Source: a bacterium
GTDB taxonomy: Bacteria > Armatimonadota > Zipacnadia > Zipacnadales > UBA11051
DNA length: 46,563 nt
Assembly (NCBI GenBank): GCA_030604405.1
Contig: JAUVVY010000034.1
Span: 1-46,563, forward strand
Reading direction: 5' to 3'
In this document: piece after piece, positions 8,239 to 16,431 of the stretch
Position numbering within the stretch: position 1 is the stretch's first letter
Layout: each line of letters opens with the position of its first letter
Notes under the pieces: generated by a model
What the model was told of the DNA's origin: nothing
Databases searched by the model: none
Seen by the model: the letters and a program-made list of their open reading frames with translations, nothing else
Translations under genes and position numbers: made by a program

Positions 8239-9762
8239 CTACAACGCAGTGCTGCACGCATTGGGCAATTCTTGCAGGGCATTGGTGGAGTGCAGCGCCG
8301 CCTCGGGGGTGCAGACTTCGAGCAGGCAGGGGATATGAAGCTGCTTGTAGGCCAGCCAGGCGGCTAAGCCGTACCACCGCGTCCAGGAGAAAAGCTCGTC
8401 AATCGGCTCATGGGTCGTGCGTGTTTGCGGGTCGCCGGCGTGGAGGTGCAGGGCCAGCAGGTTATCTCCAAGCGCGGCCATCCATTCGACTATCTGCGCC
8501 TCTGCCACGCTCGCCTTGGCGTGGCCGATGTCGAAACAGAAGCCCGGGTTAAGGCCACGCTCGCGCAGTGGCTCGGCGAGACTCGTCAAGTGCGAGGGCA
8601 ATCCGCCGAAGGTCGTGCGCCGCTGCTTGGATGAGTTGTTCTCCAGCGCCACCGGCATCCCCGATTCTTCCATGCGCCCGACCATCTCCACGTACTTTGC
8701 GATGATTCTCTGTACTGCCGGCCTGTTGATGTTGAGGCGACCGTAGTGGTCGCAGATGACATCGGCCGGCAGCTTGGTGGGATGCAGGATGAGCAGCGCG
8801 GCGTCCTGTTGGCGGCAGAAGTCAGTCGCCGCCGACATATCGGCCTCGTTGCGCAGGCGGCCGATTTCGTCGAAGTCGGGCCCCGGCAGATGGCCGATTA
8901 TCTGCAGGCCGTGGCTGCGGGCGATCTCTGCCTCCACAGCGAGGCGGCGAAAGCTGTCGCACCCGCCGATGCGCAACTGGTAGGATCTGAAGCCGCCACT
9001 GGCGCAGAGCTGTTCAAGCCGCTGCGGCGGCCCCCAGTCATCAGCGGGGGCCAGGCCGAGCTGGTCAATAAGATGCTCCTGCACCTGCGCGGCGGGAATG
9101 GTGACCGGCACGAAGTCGGTTTGCAGATGCTTGCCATCCAACTGCACCATCGTGAAGCCCGGCAATGATGCGAGGGCCTTGTCTGGGTCAATGGTCTGCA
9201 GCAGGTGCTCGGTCAGCGGCCCGTACTGGGTGGTGGTGGGCCGGTGGGCGTGTGCGGTGATGAAATGTTTCACGTGAAACATTTCACAGAGACTGACGAA
9301 CGTCTGGCGGGTTCTGTCTGAGACATACTCCAGATAATGGTGGCTGAATATCAGGGTGTTGTCATGTGGGGCGGTGTCCTGCAGCACCCGGCGCAGCCAG
9401 CACATCTGCGCGGGCATAATACTGAAATCGTGCAGGCCCAGCACAATGAGCCGGTAGCTTGAACGCTCGACGGTGTAATATGGCCGCCCGAAGTAGGAAC
9501 GGTAGCGCTGCGTGGAGTTCTGGCTGATTTCCTTGTTGCCCAGCATCGGAAACCACGGCAGGGGGCTTTGGGCCAGGATCTTGGAGAAGTTCTCATAGCA
9601 CAGCCGGCGACCATCTTCGACCAGGTCGCCGGCCATGATTATGAAGGCCGCCCCGGCAGCTTCCGCCTTTGCCAGGGCCATCTGCAGGTGCTGGTCCTGG
9701 ATGCCGGGGATACGGTATATGTGCGAGTCGGCAATGACGGCGAACTTCGGTAGGCTACCCAT
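8239..9762 (-). CDS. Metallophosphoesterase / xylose-isomerase-like TIM-barrel fusion
   Basis: The protein is 507 aa with two enzymatic halves. Residues 1 to about 215 are calcineurin-like: ADSH, AGDL, GNKE, SHH and AHAH mark the metal sites, but the usual His of GNH(E/D) is Lys. Residues about 235-505 are an AP-endonuclease-2/xylose-isomerase-like barrel with ALENN, FDIGHA, LHLHAG and LLEV carrying the expected metal ligands. The start at 9762 avoids overlap with the upstream aminotransferase (stop at 9782); an open frame continues to 9834. It is the last gene of a minus-strand run. The substrate is unknown; a joint role in sugar-phosphate or phosphodiester breakdown is inference. A parS site lies inside the gene. 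Confidence 0.75.
   Translation of the reverse strand: MGSLPKFAVIADSHIYRIPGIQDQHLQMALAKAEAAGAAFIIMAGDLVEDGRRLCYENFSKILAQSPLPWFPMLGNKEISQNSTQRYRSYFGRPYYTVERSSYRLIVLGLHDFSIMPAQMCWLRRVLQDTAPHDNTLIFSHHYLEYVSDRTRQTFVSLCEMFHVKHFITAHAHRPTTTQYGPLTEHLLQTIDPDKALASLPGFTMVQLDGKHLQTDFVPVTIPAAQVQEHLIDQLGLAPADDWGPPQRLEQLCASGGFRSYQLRIGGCDSFRRLAVEAEIARSHGLQIIGHLPGPDFDEIGRLRNEADMSAATDFCRQQDAALLILHPTKLPADVICDHYGRLNINRPAVQRIIAKYVEMVGRMEESGMPVALENNSSKQRRTTFGGLPSHLTSLAEPLRERGLNPGFCFDIGHAKASVAEAQIVEWMAALGDNLLALHLHAGDPQTRTTHEPIDELFSWTRWYGLAAWLAYKQLHIPCLLEVCTPEAALHSTNALQELPNACSTAL
9266..9281. other. parS: parS chromosome partition site
   Basis: TGTTTCACGTGAAACA matches the near-universal bacterial parS palindrome bound by ParB. 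It is the core of a perfect 26-bp inverted repeat (9261-9286). It lies inside the phosphoesterase domain, where it encodes MFHVKHF. This site type normally clusters near the replication origin. No parA or parB is in the window. Confidence 0.85.
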
Positions 9763-9781
9763 TAGGTTCGGGGATTCCGCC

Positions 9782-11104
9782 CTATGCAAAGCTGCGGAAG
9801 CTTTCCTCCACCTCGCCGCCGAGCAGCCTGTCATCTACATCGCCAGCCTCAACGGCTTCGGCGATAATCGGCAGGGTCTCAGCCACGACGGCGATGGTCT
9901 GCTCGATGGCTTCGTCGTCGTGGGAGTAGGTGATGAACAGCAGCCCGCCACGGCGGATAAGCACTCCACGTCTAGCCGTCTCCTGCAAGAACAGCGTCCA
10001 GACCTTTCCGGCCAGGTCGGCGTCGTCATATTCAAACTTCATGCTGTGCATCACCGAGGGGCCGTAGCACCTAAACGGCACTCGGTTGGCCCTGGCGGCG
10101 GCTTCAAAGCCCTCGCGCAGCTTGTCGCCCTGGTTCCACATGTGGTCCTGAACTGGCTCATTCTTGTAGATGTCGAGACACACGGAGGCGGCGGCCAGTG
10201 ACAAGGCCTCACCGCCGTAAGTAATGCTAATAATGAGGTCCTTGGCACATTCCATGACTTCTCTCTTGCCGCAAACCACGCCCAGCGGCATCCCGTTGGC
10301 GACACCCTTGGCAAATACCGCCAGGTCGGGCGTGACGCCATAGTACTGCTGCCCGCCGCCTGGGGCCATGCGGAAGCCGGAGACGATCTCGTCAAACATC
10401 AGCAAGGCCTCGTGCTCGTCGGCCAGTTTACGGATGCCCTCAACTACCTCCTTGGGCGCGGCGGTGCCGCCGGCAACGTCCAGAGCGATCATCGCGACGT
10501 TGCCCCGGTGCTTTTTGAGCAGGTCCTCCAGAGCATTCAGGTCATCGCGCGGAAAGCCTTCGATGCTGGCCTCGAAGGCCTCGGGCACGCCAGGATTGCC
10601 CGCCTGCGCGGCCCAGATGTCTGACCAGCCACGGTAGCCGCTGTTGAGGATGACCTCCTTGCCGGTGTAGCCGCGGGCGATGCGGGCCGCTGCCGAGGTG
10701 CCTTCGGCGCCGCCCTTCATATACCGCACCATTTCCGCACAGGGGACCATATTACAGATCTTTTCGGCAACCTCGACCTCCAGCGGGCTGAGCAGGCCGG
10801 CGATAATACCCTTGCCAAGCTGGGCTTGAATCGCCTCATCCATCGGCTCGTAGCAATAGCCGAGCGTAATCGGCCCCAGCGCCAGGACGTAATCAATGTA
10901 GGTGTTGCCGTCAATGTCGGTGACGCGGCAGCCCTCGGCGCTATCGAAGTATATCGGCCACACGCCCGGCGCGTAGGCGGTAGCGCGCTTGCTGTTGGTC
11001 TGCGAGCCGCCCGGTACCAGCTCGCAGGCCCGCTTGTAGAGTTCTACCGATCTATCCACATTCAGTTTGTCGGACAAAATGGCTGCCTCCAGTTTCGTGC
11101 TCAT
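9782..11104 (-). CDS. Class III PLP aminotransferase, glutamate-1-semialdehyde aminomutase-like
   Basis: The protein is 440 aa, full length for the family. It belongs to fold-type I PLP enzymes: DEIVSGFR carries the cofactor-binding Asp and FAKGVANGMPLG the Schiff-base Lys (K266). The N-terminal LVPGGSQTNSKR and the block DIDGNTYIDYVLALGPITLGY resemble HemL and its relatives acting on sugars or amino acids. Because many homologues are not HemL and no other tetrapyrrole gene adjoins it, I do not assign hemL. No clear ribosome-binding site precedes ATG 11104. It lies 19 bases after thiL and 19 bases before the fusion gene, which suggests one transcript. Confidence 0.75.
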   Translation of the reverse strand: MSTKLEAAILSDKLNVDRSVELYKRACELVPGGSQTNSKRATAYAPGVWPIYFDSAEGCRVTDIDGNTYIDYVLALGPITLGYCYEPMDEAIQAQLGKGIIAGLLSPLEVEVAEKICNMVPCAEMVRYMKGGAEGTSAAARIARGYTGKEVILNSGYRGWSDIWAAQAGNPGVPEAFEASIEGFPRDDLNALEDLLKKHRGNVAMIALDVAGGTAAPKEVVEGIRKLADEHEALLMFDEIVSGFRMAPGGGQQYYGVTPDLAVFAKGVANGMPLGVVCGKREVMECAKDLIISITYGGEALSLAAASVCLDIYKNEPVQDHMWNQGDKLREGFEAAARANRVPFRCYGPSVMHSMKFEYDDADLAGKVWTLFLQETARRGVLIRRGGLLFITYSHDDEAIEQTIAVVAETLPIIAEAVEAGDVDDRLLGGEVEESFRSFA

Positions 11105-11123
11105 CGCACGATGTCACAGTATC

Positions 11124-12131
11124 TTACGCGCCGCGGAAATGATTCCACCCGGCAGTGACAAGGTGTATCTCGTGGCCGTGGTCATCCAAAAGGTGCGCGT
11201 CCGAGCCGGCGGCTACTTCGCCAATGTCGGTCAGATGCACCGACGCCTGCCTCAGCGTGGCCTGTAGATCAGGGACATCGGCGGGCGCGGCGGTCAGCAG
11301 CAGTTCGAAGTCTTCGCCCCCGGCCGCCGCCCACGAAAGCGGGTCGGCACCAAGCAGGCCGGCACACTCGAGCAGTTGCCTGGAGACGGGGACGTCGGAC
11401 GCCCACAAGCGCATTGCCACATCGGAGGCGGCGGCGACATGGCCGGCGTCCTGCAGCAGGCCGTCGCTGATGTCAATAGCAGCGTGGACCTTGCCCAGCG
11501 GAGCAAGTGCCGCGGCCGCCTCGAGGCGCGGTACAGGCGCGGTCAGGCTCTGCATAAGCTGCGGGAATTCATCGCGGCGGCCGGACTGGTGTGAGGAAAA
11601 CAGAGCAATTGCCGCGGCGGCATCGCCCAGGGCACCGGTTACCAGGATGCGGTCGCCGACCTGTGCATTTTCTCGCAGCCACAGGTTGTCCCGCTCTGCC
11701 CGGCCGACTACGATTACATCAATCAGCAGCGGGCCGTCAGCAGCAACAATATCACCACCCGCCAGGGAAATACCGAAGCTGCCGGCTACGGCTTGCACCC
11801 CACCGACAAGCTCCTCGGCCTCTTCGACGCTCCACGTCGGGGGCAGACATAAGGTGCATAAGATTGCGTCGGCGGCCCCGCCCATTGCGGCGATGTCGCT
11901 CAGTGCGGCGGCTGCGGCACGAAAGCCGATTTGACGTGGAGACATCCACTGGCGCTGAAAATGCCGGCCCTGGGCCATCGCATCGCTAGTCAGGAGTATG
12001 ACTGAGGCGGGGTCGGAAGCGATGACGGCGGCGTCATCCCCAATGCCCTTGATAAGCGGCGGGGTCTCCGCGCCGATAATCTGCCTTATCCGCTCGATAA
12101 GGCCGAATTCGCCGATTTCCGACAAGTCCAT
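11124..12131 (-). CDS. thiL: Thiamine-monophosphate kinase
   Basis: The protein is 335 aa, the usual ThiL length. It phosphorylates thiamine monophosphate to thiamine diphosphate with ATP in the cytoplasm. Family marks are EFGLIERI at the start, GIGDDAAVI, the TSDAMAQGRHF metal/phosphate loop, AAALSDIAAMGG, and a C-terminal ISDGLLQDAGH with AAGGEDFELL. The start codon lies two bases after the stop of the small membrane protein gene, so the two are probably co-transcribed. No thiamine synthesis gene is near, and no thiamine-sensing leader was seen. Confidence 0.93.
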   Translation of the reverse strand: MDLSEIGEFGLIERIRQIIGAETPPLIKGIGDDAAVIASDPASVILLTSDAMAQGRHFQRQWMSPRQIGFRAAAAALSDIAAMGGAADAILCTLCLPPTWSVEEAEELVGGVQAVAGSFGISLAGGDIVAADGPLLIDVIVVGRAERDNLWLRENAQVGDRILVTGALGDAAAAIALFSSHQSGRRDEFPQLMQSLTAPVPRLEAAAALAPLGKVHAAIDISDGLLQDAGHVAAASDVAMRLWASDVPVSRQLLECAGLLGADPLSWAAAGGEDFELLLTAAPADVPDLQATLRQASVHLTDIGEVAAGSDAHLLDDHGHEIHLVTAGWNHFRGA

Positions 12132-12133
12132 GG

Positions 12134-12358
12134 CTACTGCCCATCAGCCTGGGACGCGGCTTGCTCTCTTAGCTTTTCCAGCGCGGCGCCGATTTCGCCA
12201 ATCAGACGCTCGGATTTTGCAATCAGGCCTCGCGCCTTCTGGCCCGGCTGATTCTGCCACAGCATTACTGCGACGGTGGCAGCGATCCCAGCAGCGACCA
12301 AGCCGGCTCCCAGCACGATCCAAGGATTCAGTGTACGCCGTTCATTCTCCTCTGTCAT
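12134..12358 (-). CDS. Small single-span membrane protein
   Basis: The protein is 74 aa. After a charged N-terminus (MTEENERRTLNP) comes one transmembrane helix (about residues 12-33, WIVLGAGLVAAGIAATVAVML), then a charged, probably helical tail. The layout resembles YtxH-like proteins, but the match is by shape only. The start at 12358 is preferred; the longer frame to 12475 has no support and crosses a terminator-like hairpin. It precedes thiL by two bases. Confidence 0.55.
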   Translation of the reverse strand: MTEENERRTLNPWIVLGAGLVAAGIAATVAVMLWQNQPGQKARGLIAKSERLIGEIGAALEKLREQAASQADGQ

Positions 12359-12462
12359 GGTACTCACGCCCTTGATATGGCAAGGAATAATTGCGCAACA
12401 GGCACATTTTGAACGCTTAGGAGGTATATATGGCCGATAAGACAGGCTACTAACACACAAAT

Positions 12463-12484
12463 GCCCGGAACACAATGTCCGGGC
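12463..12484 (-). terminator. Hairpin terminator after the response regulator gene
   Basis: GCCCGGA (12463-12469) pairs perfectly with TCCGGGC (12478-12484). Reading the minus strand, ATTTGTGTGTT follows, so the T tract is weak. It lies 35 bases past the regulator's stop and would separate it from the thiL operon. Confidence 0.5.
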
Positions 12485-12518
12485 GTTTGATTGCAGCTAT
12501 GTGAGTGGGAATGTGGTC

Positions 12519-12938
12519 TCAGACATCCCAGACTTTCGAGCCCTCGTCGTCACTCGGAGGTGGCTCGTCCATGCTCTGGAAGATACGTTCTACAAAGACC
12601 AGCAGCTCCTTGGGGTTGAAGGGCTTGGTCAGATACGAGCTGACACCCGACTGCCAACCCTTGAAGATGTCGGCGTCCTGGGCCTTGGCAGTAAGCATGA
12701 TGACGGGGATGTCTTTGTATTTCGGATCGGCCTGGAGCTTCTTGAGCACCTCAAAACCGTCCATGCGGGGCATCATGACGTCGAGAACGATCATGTCCGG
12801 TATGTTCTCCTCGATCTTTTCAAGCGCTTCCACACCGTCGTAAGCGCTTACGACCTCATAGCCCGCCCGCGTCAGGTTCACTTCAACCAGACGCACGATG
12901 TGACGCTCGTCATCAACTACCAGAATTATCTTTGCCAT
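12519..12938 (-). CDS. Stand-alone CheY-like response regulator
   Basis: The protein is 139 aa: a single receiver domain plus a short acidic tail (SMDEPPPSDDEGSK) with no output domain. The acidic pocket D9/D10, phosphoacceptor D53 (IVLDVMMP), T83 and K105 (YLTKPF) are all present. The usual GADD/GADG before the KPF loop reads GVSS. ATG 12938 begins the conserved AKIILVVDDE; a longer frame starts at 12962. It has its own strong promoter and a hairpin downstream. No sensor kinase is in the window, so the partner is unknown. Confidence 0.88.
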   Translation of the reverse strand: MAKIILVVDDERHIVRLVEVNLTRAGYEVVSAYDGVEALEKIEENIPDMIVLDVMMPRMDGFEVLKKLQADPKYKDIPVIMLTAKAQDADIFKGWQSGVSSYLTKPFNPKELLVFVERIFQSMDEPPPSDDEGSKVWDV

Positions 12939-13024
12939 GTTGGGAGCGGCCCTCCATTGCAACCAACAGCCAATAGTACAACTAACGCTTGCTCGCCGTC
13001 AGGCGTGCACAGTAACGCACCGGC

Positions 13025-13053
13025 AGTATAGCAAACGCTTTTTCGGTTGTCAA
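13025..13053 (-). promoter_or_regulatory. Sigma70-type promoter for the response regulator
   Basis: On the minus strand TTGACA (13053-13048) is followed by 17 bases and TATACT (13030-13025). Transcription should begin near 13018, giving an 80-base leader before ATG 12938. The -35 is embedded in a small palindrome GGTTGTCAACC. Confidence 0.7.
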
Positions 13054-13148
13054 CCGACAAAAGCGGCTATGAGCGTACCAGGTGACAAACAACAAGATTC
13101 GCCGCACTTGGCGATGATACCTGCTTATTGACACTAATTCTTTAGACC

Positions 13149-14675
13149 CTATGTGAGTTTCGCTACAGAATCGAACTCGTCTGCCAGTGCCACGTAAAGC
13201 CGACGATACAGGCCGTGATAGTCTTCATAGACCTTCACGGCTTCGGGATCAGGCGCCAGAGTGTCAACCACCGATATGGCAGCGTCAGTGGCCGCCTGTA
13301 CTGTGGGGTAGATTCCGGCGCCTACGGCGGCCAGTAAGGCCACTCCGTAGGCCGCGCTCTCATCTACGTTGATGGTAGATATGTCATGACGCAGCGTGTC
13401 AGCCTGAATCTGCCGCCACAGCTTGCTGCGGGCGCCGCCGCCGGAGGCGCGCACCTCAGTGAACTCGACGCCCAGCCCCTTGATCAAGTCAAGACAATCG
13501 CGCAGACCGAAAGCCACGCCCTCCAACACCGCCCGGATCAGGTCCGGCTTCGAGTGGGTCAGGTTCAATCCGAAAAACACGCCACGGGCATCAGGATCGG
13601 GATATGGGCAGCGCTCCCCGGTCAGGTATGGCAAGAATAGCAGCCCGTTGCAGCCGACCGGGGCAGTCTCGGCCTGGGCGGTCATCAGTTCGTAGGGGTC
13701 AACGCCCATGTCGGCGGCCAGCGCCACTTCTGCGGCGCAGAGACTGTCGCGGAGCCAGCGTAGCGACCCGCCTGCCGAAAGCATCGCACCCATGACGTGC
13801 CACTTGCCCGGCACCGCGTGGCAGAAGGTGTGGGTGCGCAGTTGCTCGTCCATTATCGGCTCGTCCAGATAGGCGAAGACCACTCCGGAAGTGCCGACGG
13901 TGACAGACACCGAGCCGGGGGCTACGATGCCATTGCCGACAGCGCCGGCGGCCTGATCACCGCCTCCGCCGACTACTGGAGTACCCTTCGCCAAACCGGT
14001 GGGGCCGGCAGCTTCGGCACTTATCCGGCCCGTGACCTCCGGCGATTCATACACCTTCGGCAGCAGCGACGCGTCCAGCTCCAAGCCGTCGAGCATCACC
14101 TGCGACCAGCGTCGCCGGGGCACATTAAGCAGCGAGGTCCCGGAGGCGTCGGAGACTTCGGTAGCGAACTCGCCGGTCAGCATGAAGCGGATATAGTCCT
14201 TGGGGAGCAGGAGCTTCGCCACTTTCGCATAGCTGTCCGGTTCGTTGTCGCGCAGCCAGATGATCTTGGGCGCCTGAAAGCCGGTCAGCACCGGGTTGCA
14301 GGTCTCGGCGACGACCGCTTCCGCCCCGATCTTTTCGGTAATCCACTCGCACTGATCGGCAGTGCGCTGATCGCACCACAGTATGGCGGGGCGGATGACC
14401 TGATTGTCCGCGTCGAGGAACACCGAGCCGTGCATCTGGCCGGACAGGCCGACACCGGCAATATCCCTGGGTGAGACACGGGCTTCCTGCACCGCATTGG
14501 CGATGGCGGTGTGAGAGGCCTCGCACCACTGCTCGGGATGCTGTTCAGCCCAGCCCGGCCGCGGAGTCAGCAGCGGATAGGTCACGATGCTGTCAGCGAC
14601 GACCGTGCCCTCCTGGTCAATAAGCAGCGCCTTGGCCCCGCTGGTGCCGACATCGAGTCCGAGTAGGTATTTCAT
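13149..14675 (-). CDS. xylB: Xylulokinase (FGGY family carbohydrate kinase)
   Basis: The protein is 508 aa, typical for XylB. It phosphorylates D-xylulose, or a related ketose, with ATP. Seen: N-terminal LLGLDVGTSGAKALLID phosphate loop, WAEQHPEQW, GVGLSGQMHGSV, ILWCDQRT, a GGGGDQAAGAVG block with the catalytic Asp, and LPYLTGERCPYPDPDARG. GVGLSGQMHG and WCDQRT are xylulokinase-like rather than glycerokinase-like. No xylose isomerase of classical type adjoins it; the TIM-barrel isomerases at 15455 and 17699 are candidates for partner steps. It is the most downstream gene of the minus-strand carbohydrate set. Confidence 0.9.
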   Translation of the reverse strand: MKYLLGLDVGTSGAKALLIDQEGTVVADSIVTYPLLTPRPGWAEQHPEQWCEASHTAIANAVQEARVSPRDIAGVGLSGQMHGSVFLDADNQVIRPAILWCDQRTADQCEWITEKIGAEAVVAETCNPVLTGFQAPKIIWLRDNEPDSYAKVAKLLLPKDYIRFMLTGEFATEVSDASGTSLLNVPRRRWSQVMLDGLELDASLLPKVYESPEVTGRISAEAAGPTGLAKGTPVVGGGGDQAAGAVGNGIVAPGSVSVTVGTSGVVFAYLDEPIMDEQLRTHTFCHAVPGKWHVMGAMLSAGGSLRWLRDSLCAAEVALAADMGVDPYELMTAQAETAPVGCNGLLFLPYLTGERCPYPDPDARGVFFGLNLTHSKPDLIRAVLEGVAFGLRDCLDLIKGLGVEFTEVRASGGGARSKLWRQIQADTLRHDISTINVDESAAYGVALLAAVGAGIYPTVQAATDAAISVVDTLAPDPEAVKVYEDYHGLYRRLYVALADEFDSVAKLT

Positions 14676-14807
14676 GGCTCGTCACCGCCGATCTCTTCAC
14701 CTTCCGCGTAGCTCGGGCTTTCACTGTAGTTGTGCAGATTCATGATGCTACTAGAAGAAGCGCCCAGACCTTTTTCAGGCAATTTCATTGCCAATTCGGT
14801 GGCCATT

Positions 14808-14967
14808 GGAGGGGCCGTGTCGAACGGCGGACGTTGTTTGTCCGACGTGAGCCCGGCCCGCGCAGGGCGCTATCCTGGTGCGCTCTGGACACTGAAACGG
14901 CCAGCAACAACGGCTGGGCCAGACTTGGCCACTTCGCTGCACGAAGTGGCCTGCGGCAGGCCCCTCC
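14808..14967. repeat. 160-bp structured repeat, copy 1
   Basis: The ends GGAGGGGCC (14808-14816) and GGCCCCTCC (14959-14967) pair perfectly. Inside are a GTCCGACG-type hairpin near 14825-14847 and CCACTTCG-CTGCA-CGAAGTGG at 14929-14949. A second copy lies at 46364-46523. The rest of 14676-15070 holds no gene I can support. It contains a TCGGGCTTTCACTGTAGTT block (also at 34813) and a short AGCCCGACCTACGCG piece. Confidence 0.75.
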
Positions 14968-15070
14968 ATTACGACTAACGGCTGCGGACAATCACCTCAA
15001 AACAAAAATTGCTCAAAATCTGCATAAGTACAGTAGAAAGCCCGACCTACGCGTCGGTGAATGATGCAGC

Positions 15071-15442
15071 TTACGCCTCGGTGATGGTTACGGTTTCGCC
15101 GCTTCTGACGGCCTTAAACACCGTCGGGTCGCCTTCGATCTTGCCGAGTACATTGACCGGGCTGGCCGGGCGGATTTCATCCCCCTGGCTCATCGGCGTG
15201 GGCCCGAAGAAGATGCAAAAGGCCGTGCCCGGCGGCCAGTAGCCCAGGTCCCCCATTTCGACAGTCGCCTGCGGGTCCTCCGGCTCGATGTTGATGCCGA
15301 TAGAGAAGTAGATTTCGTCGCCCCAGGTCTGGGCGGACGCCTCAATCGGCAGCGCCTCCTGGATCGCCTTGGCGGTCTCGCTGTCATTCAGAGTAGCCTC
15401 AACTGAAACATCGCCAGCAGAAATCCTTATCTTGCCAGCCAT
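15071..15442 (-). CDS. Cyclophilin-like (TM1367 family) protein
   Basis: The protein is 123 aa. Its pattern fits the small cyclophilin-like beta-barrel family typified by Thermotoga TM1367: SAQTWGDEIYFSIG, then MGDLGYWPPGTAFCIFFGP, then a run containing GDEIRPASPVNVLGKI. The biochemical function of the family is not established, and proline isomerase activity should not be assumed. The second ATG (15442) is preferred: AAGGAGG lies seven bases before it but overlaps too closely with the ATG at 15448. The gene follows the TIM-barrel gene at 15455 by 12 bases, so it is probably in the same operon. Confidence 0.7.
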   Translation of the reverse strand: MAGKIRISAGDVSVEATLNDSETAKAIQEALPIEASAQTWGDEIYFSIGINIEPEDPQATVEMGDLGYWPPGTAFCIFFGPTPMSQGDEIRPASPVNVLGKIEGDPTVFKAVRSGETVTITEA

Positions 15443-15454
15443 CTTCATTCCTCC

Positions 15455-16282
15455 TTAGCAGAACTGCTGCAGGTACCGCAGGCCCTTGATGAAGCCCTCT
15501 TCGCGACCGAAGGCCCGGTCCTCGTGCTCGATACTCAACACGCCGTCGTAGCCGTTATCGCGCAGCCGCGCCGCATACTCGCCCCAGTCAATCACCCCGT
15601 AGCCCGGAATCACATAGCGCCAGTGCTCGTGGTCCTGGTTGCCCCGGTAGCGCAGCACGTGCTCGCGGATCTCGGCGTCCTTGGCGTGGGTGTGGAAGAT
15701 GCGGTCGGCGAACTTCTCCACCGCGTAGAGATAGTCAATGCCCATCCAGACTAAGTGGCTGGGATCGTAGTTGAGCCCGAAATTCTGGGCCGGGCAGGTC
15801 TCGAAAATCAGGTCCCAGTGGCCGAGGTGCTGGATGTTGGTGGCGAACCAATTCTCCATTGCCACGTTGATGCCATGACCGGCGGCATCGCGGCATAGTT
15901 CATTGAAGAACGGCGAAGCGTCTTCCTGAATGACTTCCTCGCGGCTTTTTCCGTCCGGCGGCAGACCCGCGATGCAGCACAGAGTATCAACCTCCATCGC
16001 CGCGCACGCCTCCAATGCGAGCTTGAGCGCGTCACGGTTGGCCTGACGCTCCTGCGGGTCGGCGTGGGTAATATCCACGTAGCAGGCCAGGCTGGATATT
16101 TCCAGGCCCGCCTCGGACACCATGCCGGTCACCTTCGCGGCGTCGTAGTCATTGACGTCCAGATGCGCGCAGCCGGGCCGGCAAGCGAGCTCCAGTGACG
16201 CAAAGCCGGCTTCGGAGGCGAATTTCACCACTGTCTTCAGGTCATCTTTACCAAACGGCGCAGTGAGTATTCCCACATGCAT
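15455..16282 (-). CDS. Sugar phosphate isomerase/epimerase family TIM barrel
   Basis: The protein is 275 aa, a single xylose-isomerase-like barrel. Metal and substrate positions appear as VAMENWF, NYDPSHLVW, FHTHAKDAE and LSIEHED, the usual Glu-Asp-His-Glu set. Members of this family isomerise or epimerise sugars, inosose or hydroxypyruvate; the substrate cannot be read from sequence. GAGGAAG precedes the ATG by eight bases. It lies between a cyclophilin-like gene and glycerate kinase, which suggests a route ending in glycerate. Confidence 0.8.
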   Translation of the reverse strand: MHVGILTAPFGKDDLKTVVKFASEAGFASLELACRPGCAHLDVNDYDAAKVTGMVSEAGLEISSLACYVDITHADPQERQANRDALKLALEACAAMEVDTLCCIAGLPPDGKSREEVIQEDASPFFNELCRDAAGHGINVAMENWFATNIQHLGHWDLIFETCPAQNFGLNYDPSHLVWMGIDYLYAVEKFADRIFHTHAKDAEIREHVLRYRGNQDHEHWRYVIPGYGVIDWGEYAARLRDNGYDGVLSIEHEDRAFGREEGFIKGLRYLQQFC

Positions 16283-16311
16283 GAGTCTTCTTCCTCTCTT
16301 TATTTGCGTAG

Positions 16312-16330
16312 GTCAGGCTTACAGCCCGAC
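16312..16330. repeat. Short GTCAGGCT/AGCCCGAC hairpin repeat
   Basis: GTCAGGCTTACAGCCCGAC, preceded by TGCGTAG. It is the minimal form of the modular repeat family, also at 17656, 22034 and 26248. It lies in the 149-base gap between glycerate kinase and the isomerase gene. Confidence 0.6.
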
Positions 16331-16431
16331 GCCGTCAGGGATTGGTGTCAGAACAAGAGCCACATCCCGATCGCGGTCACATTTCCTGCTATCTCTAGTT
16401 CGCCGGCCAGGGCAAAAGCCCTCCTGGCAGT

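Noticed and set aside
11052-11060. A DnaA box (CTATCCACA) indicating a replication origin
   Set aside because: It is a single near-match inside the aminotransferase gene. No cluster of boxes or AT-rich region was seen, despite the parS site.
9782-11104. Firm assignment as hemL
   Set aside because: The fold and PLP sites fit, but many aminotransferases in this class act on other substrates and the neighbours give no tetrapyrrole context.
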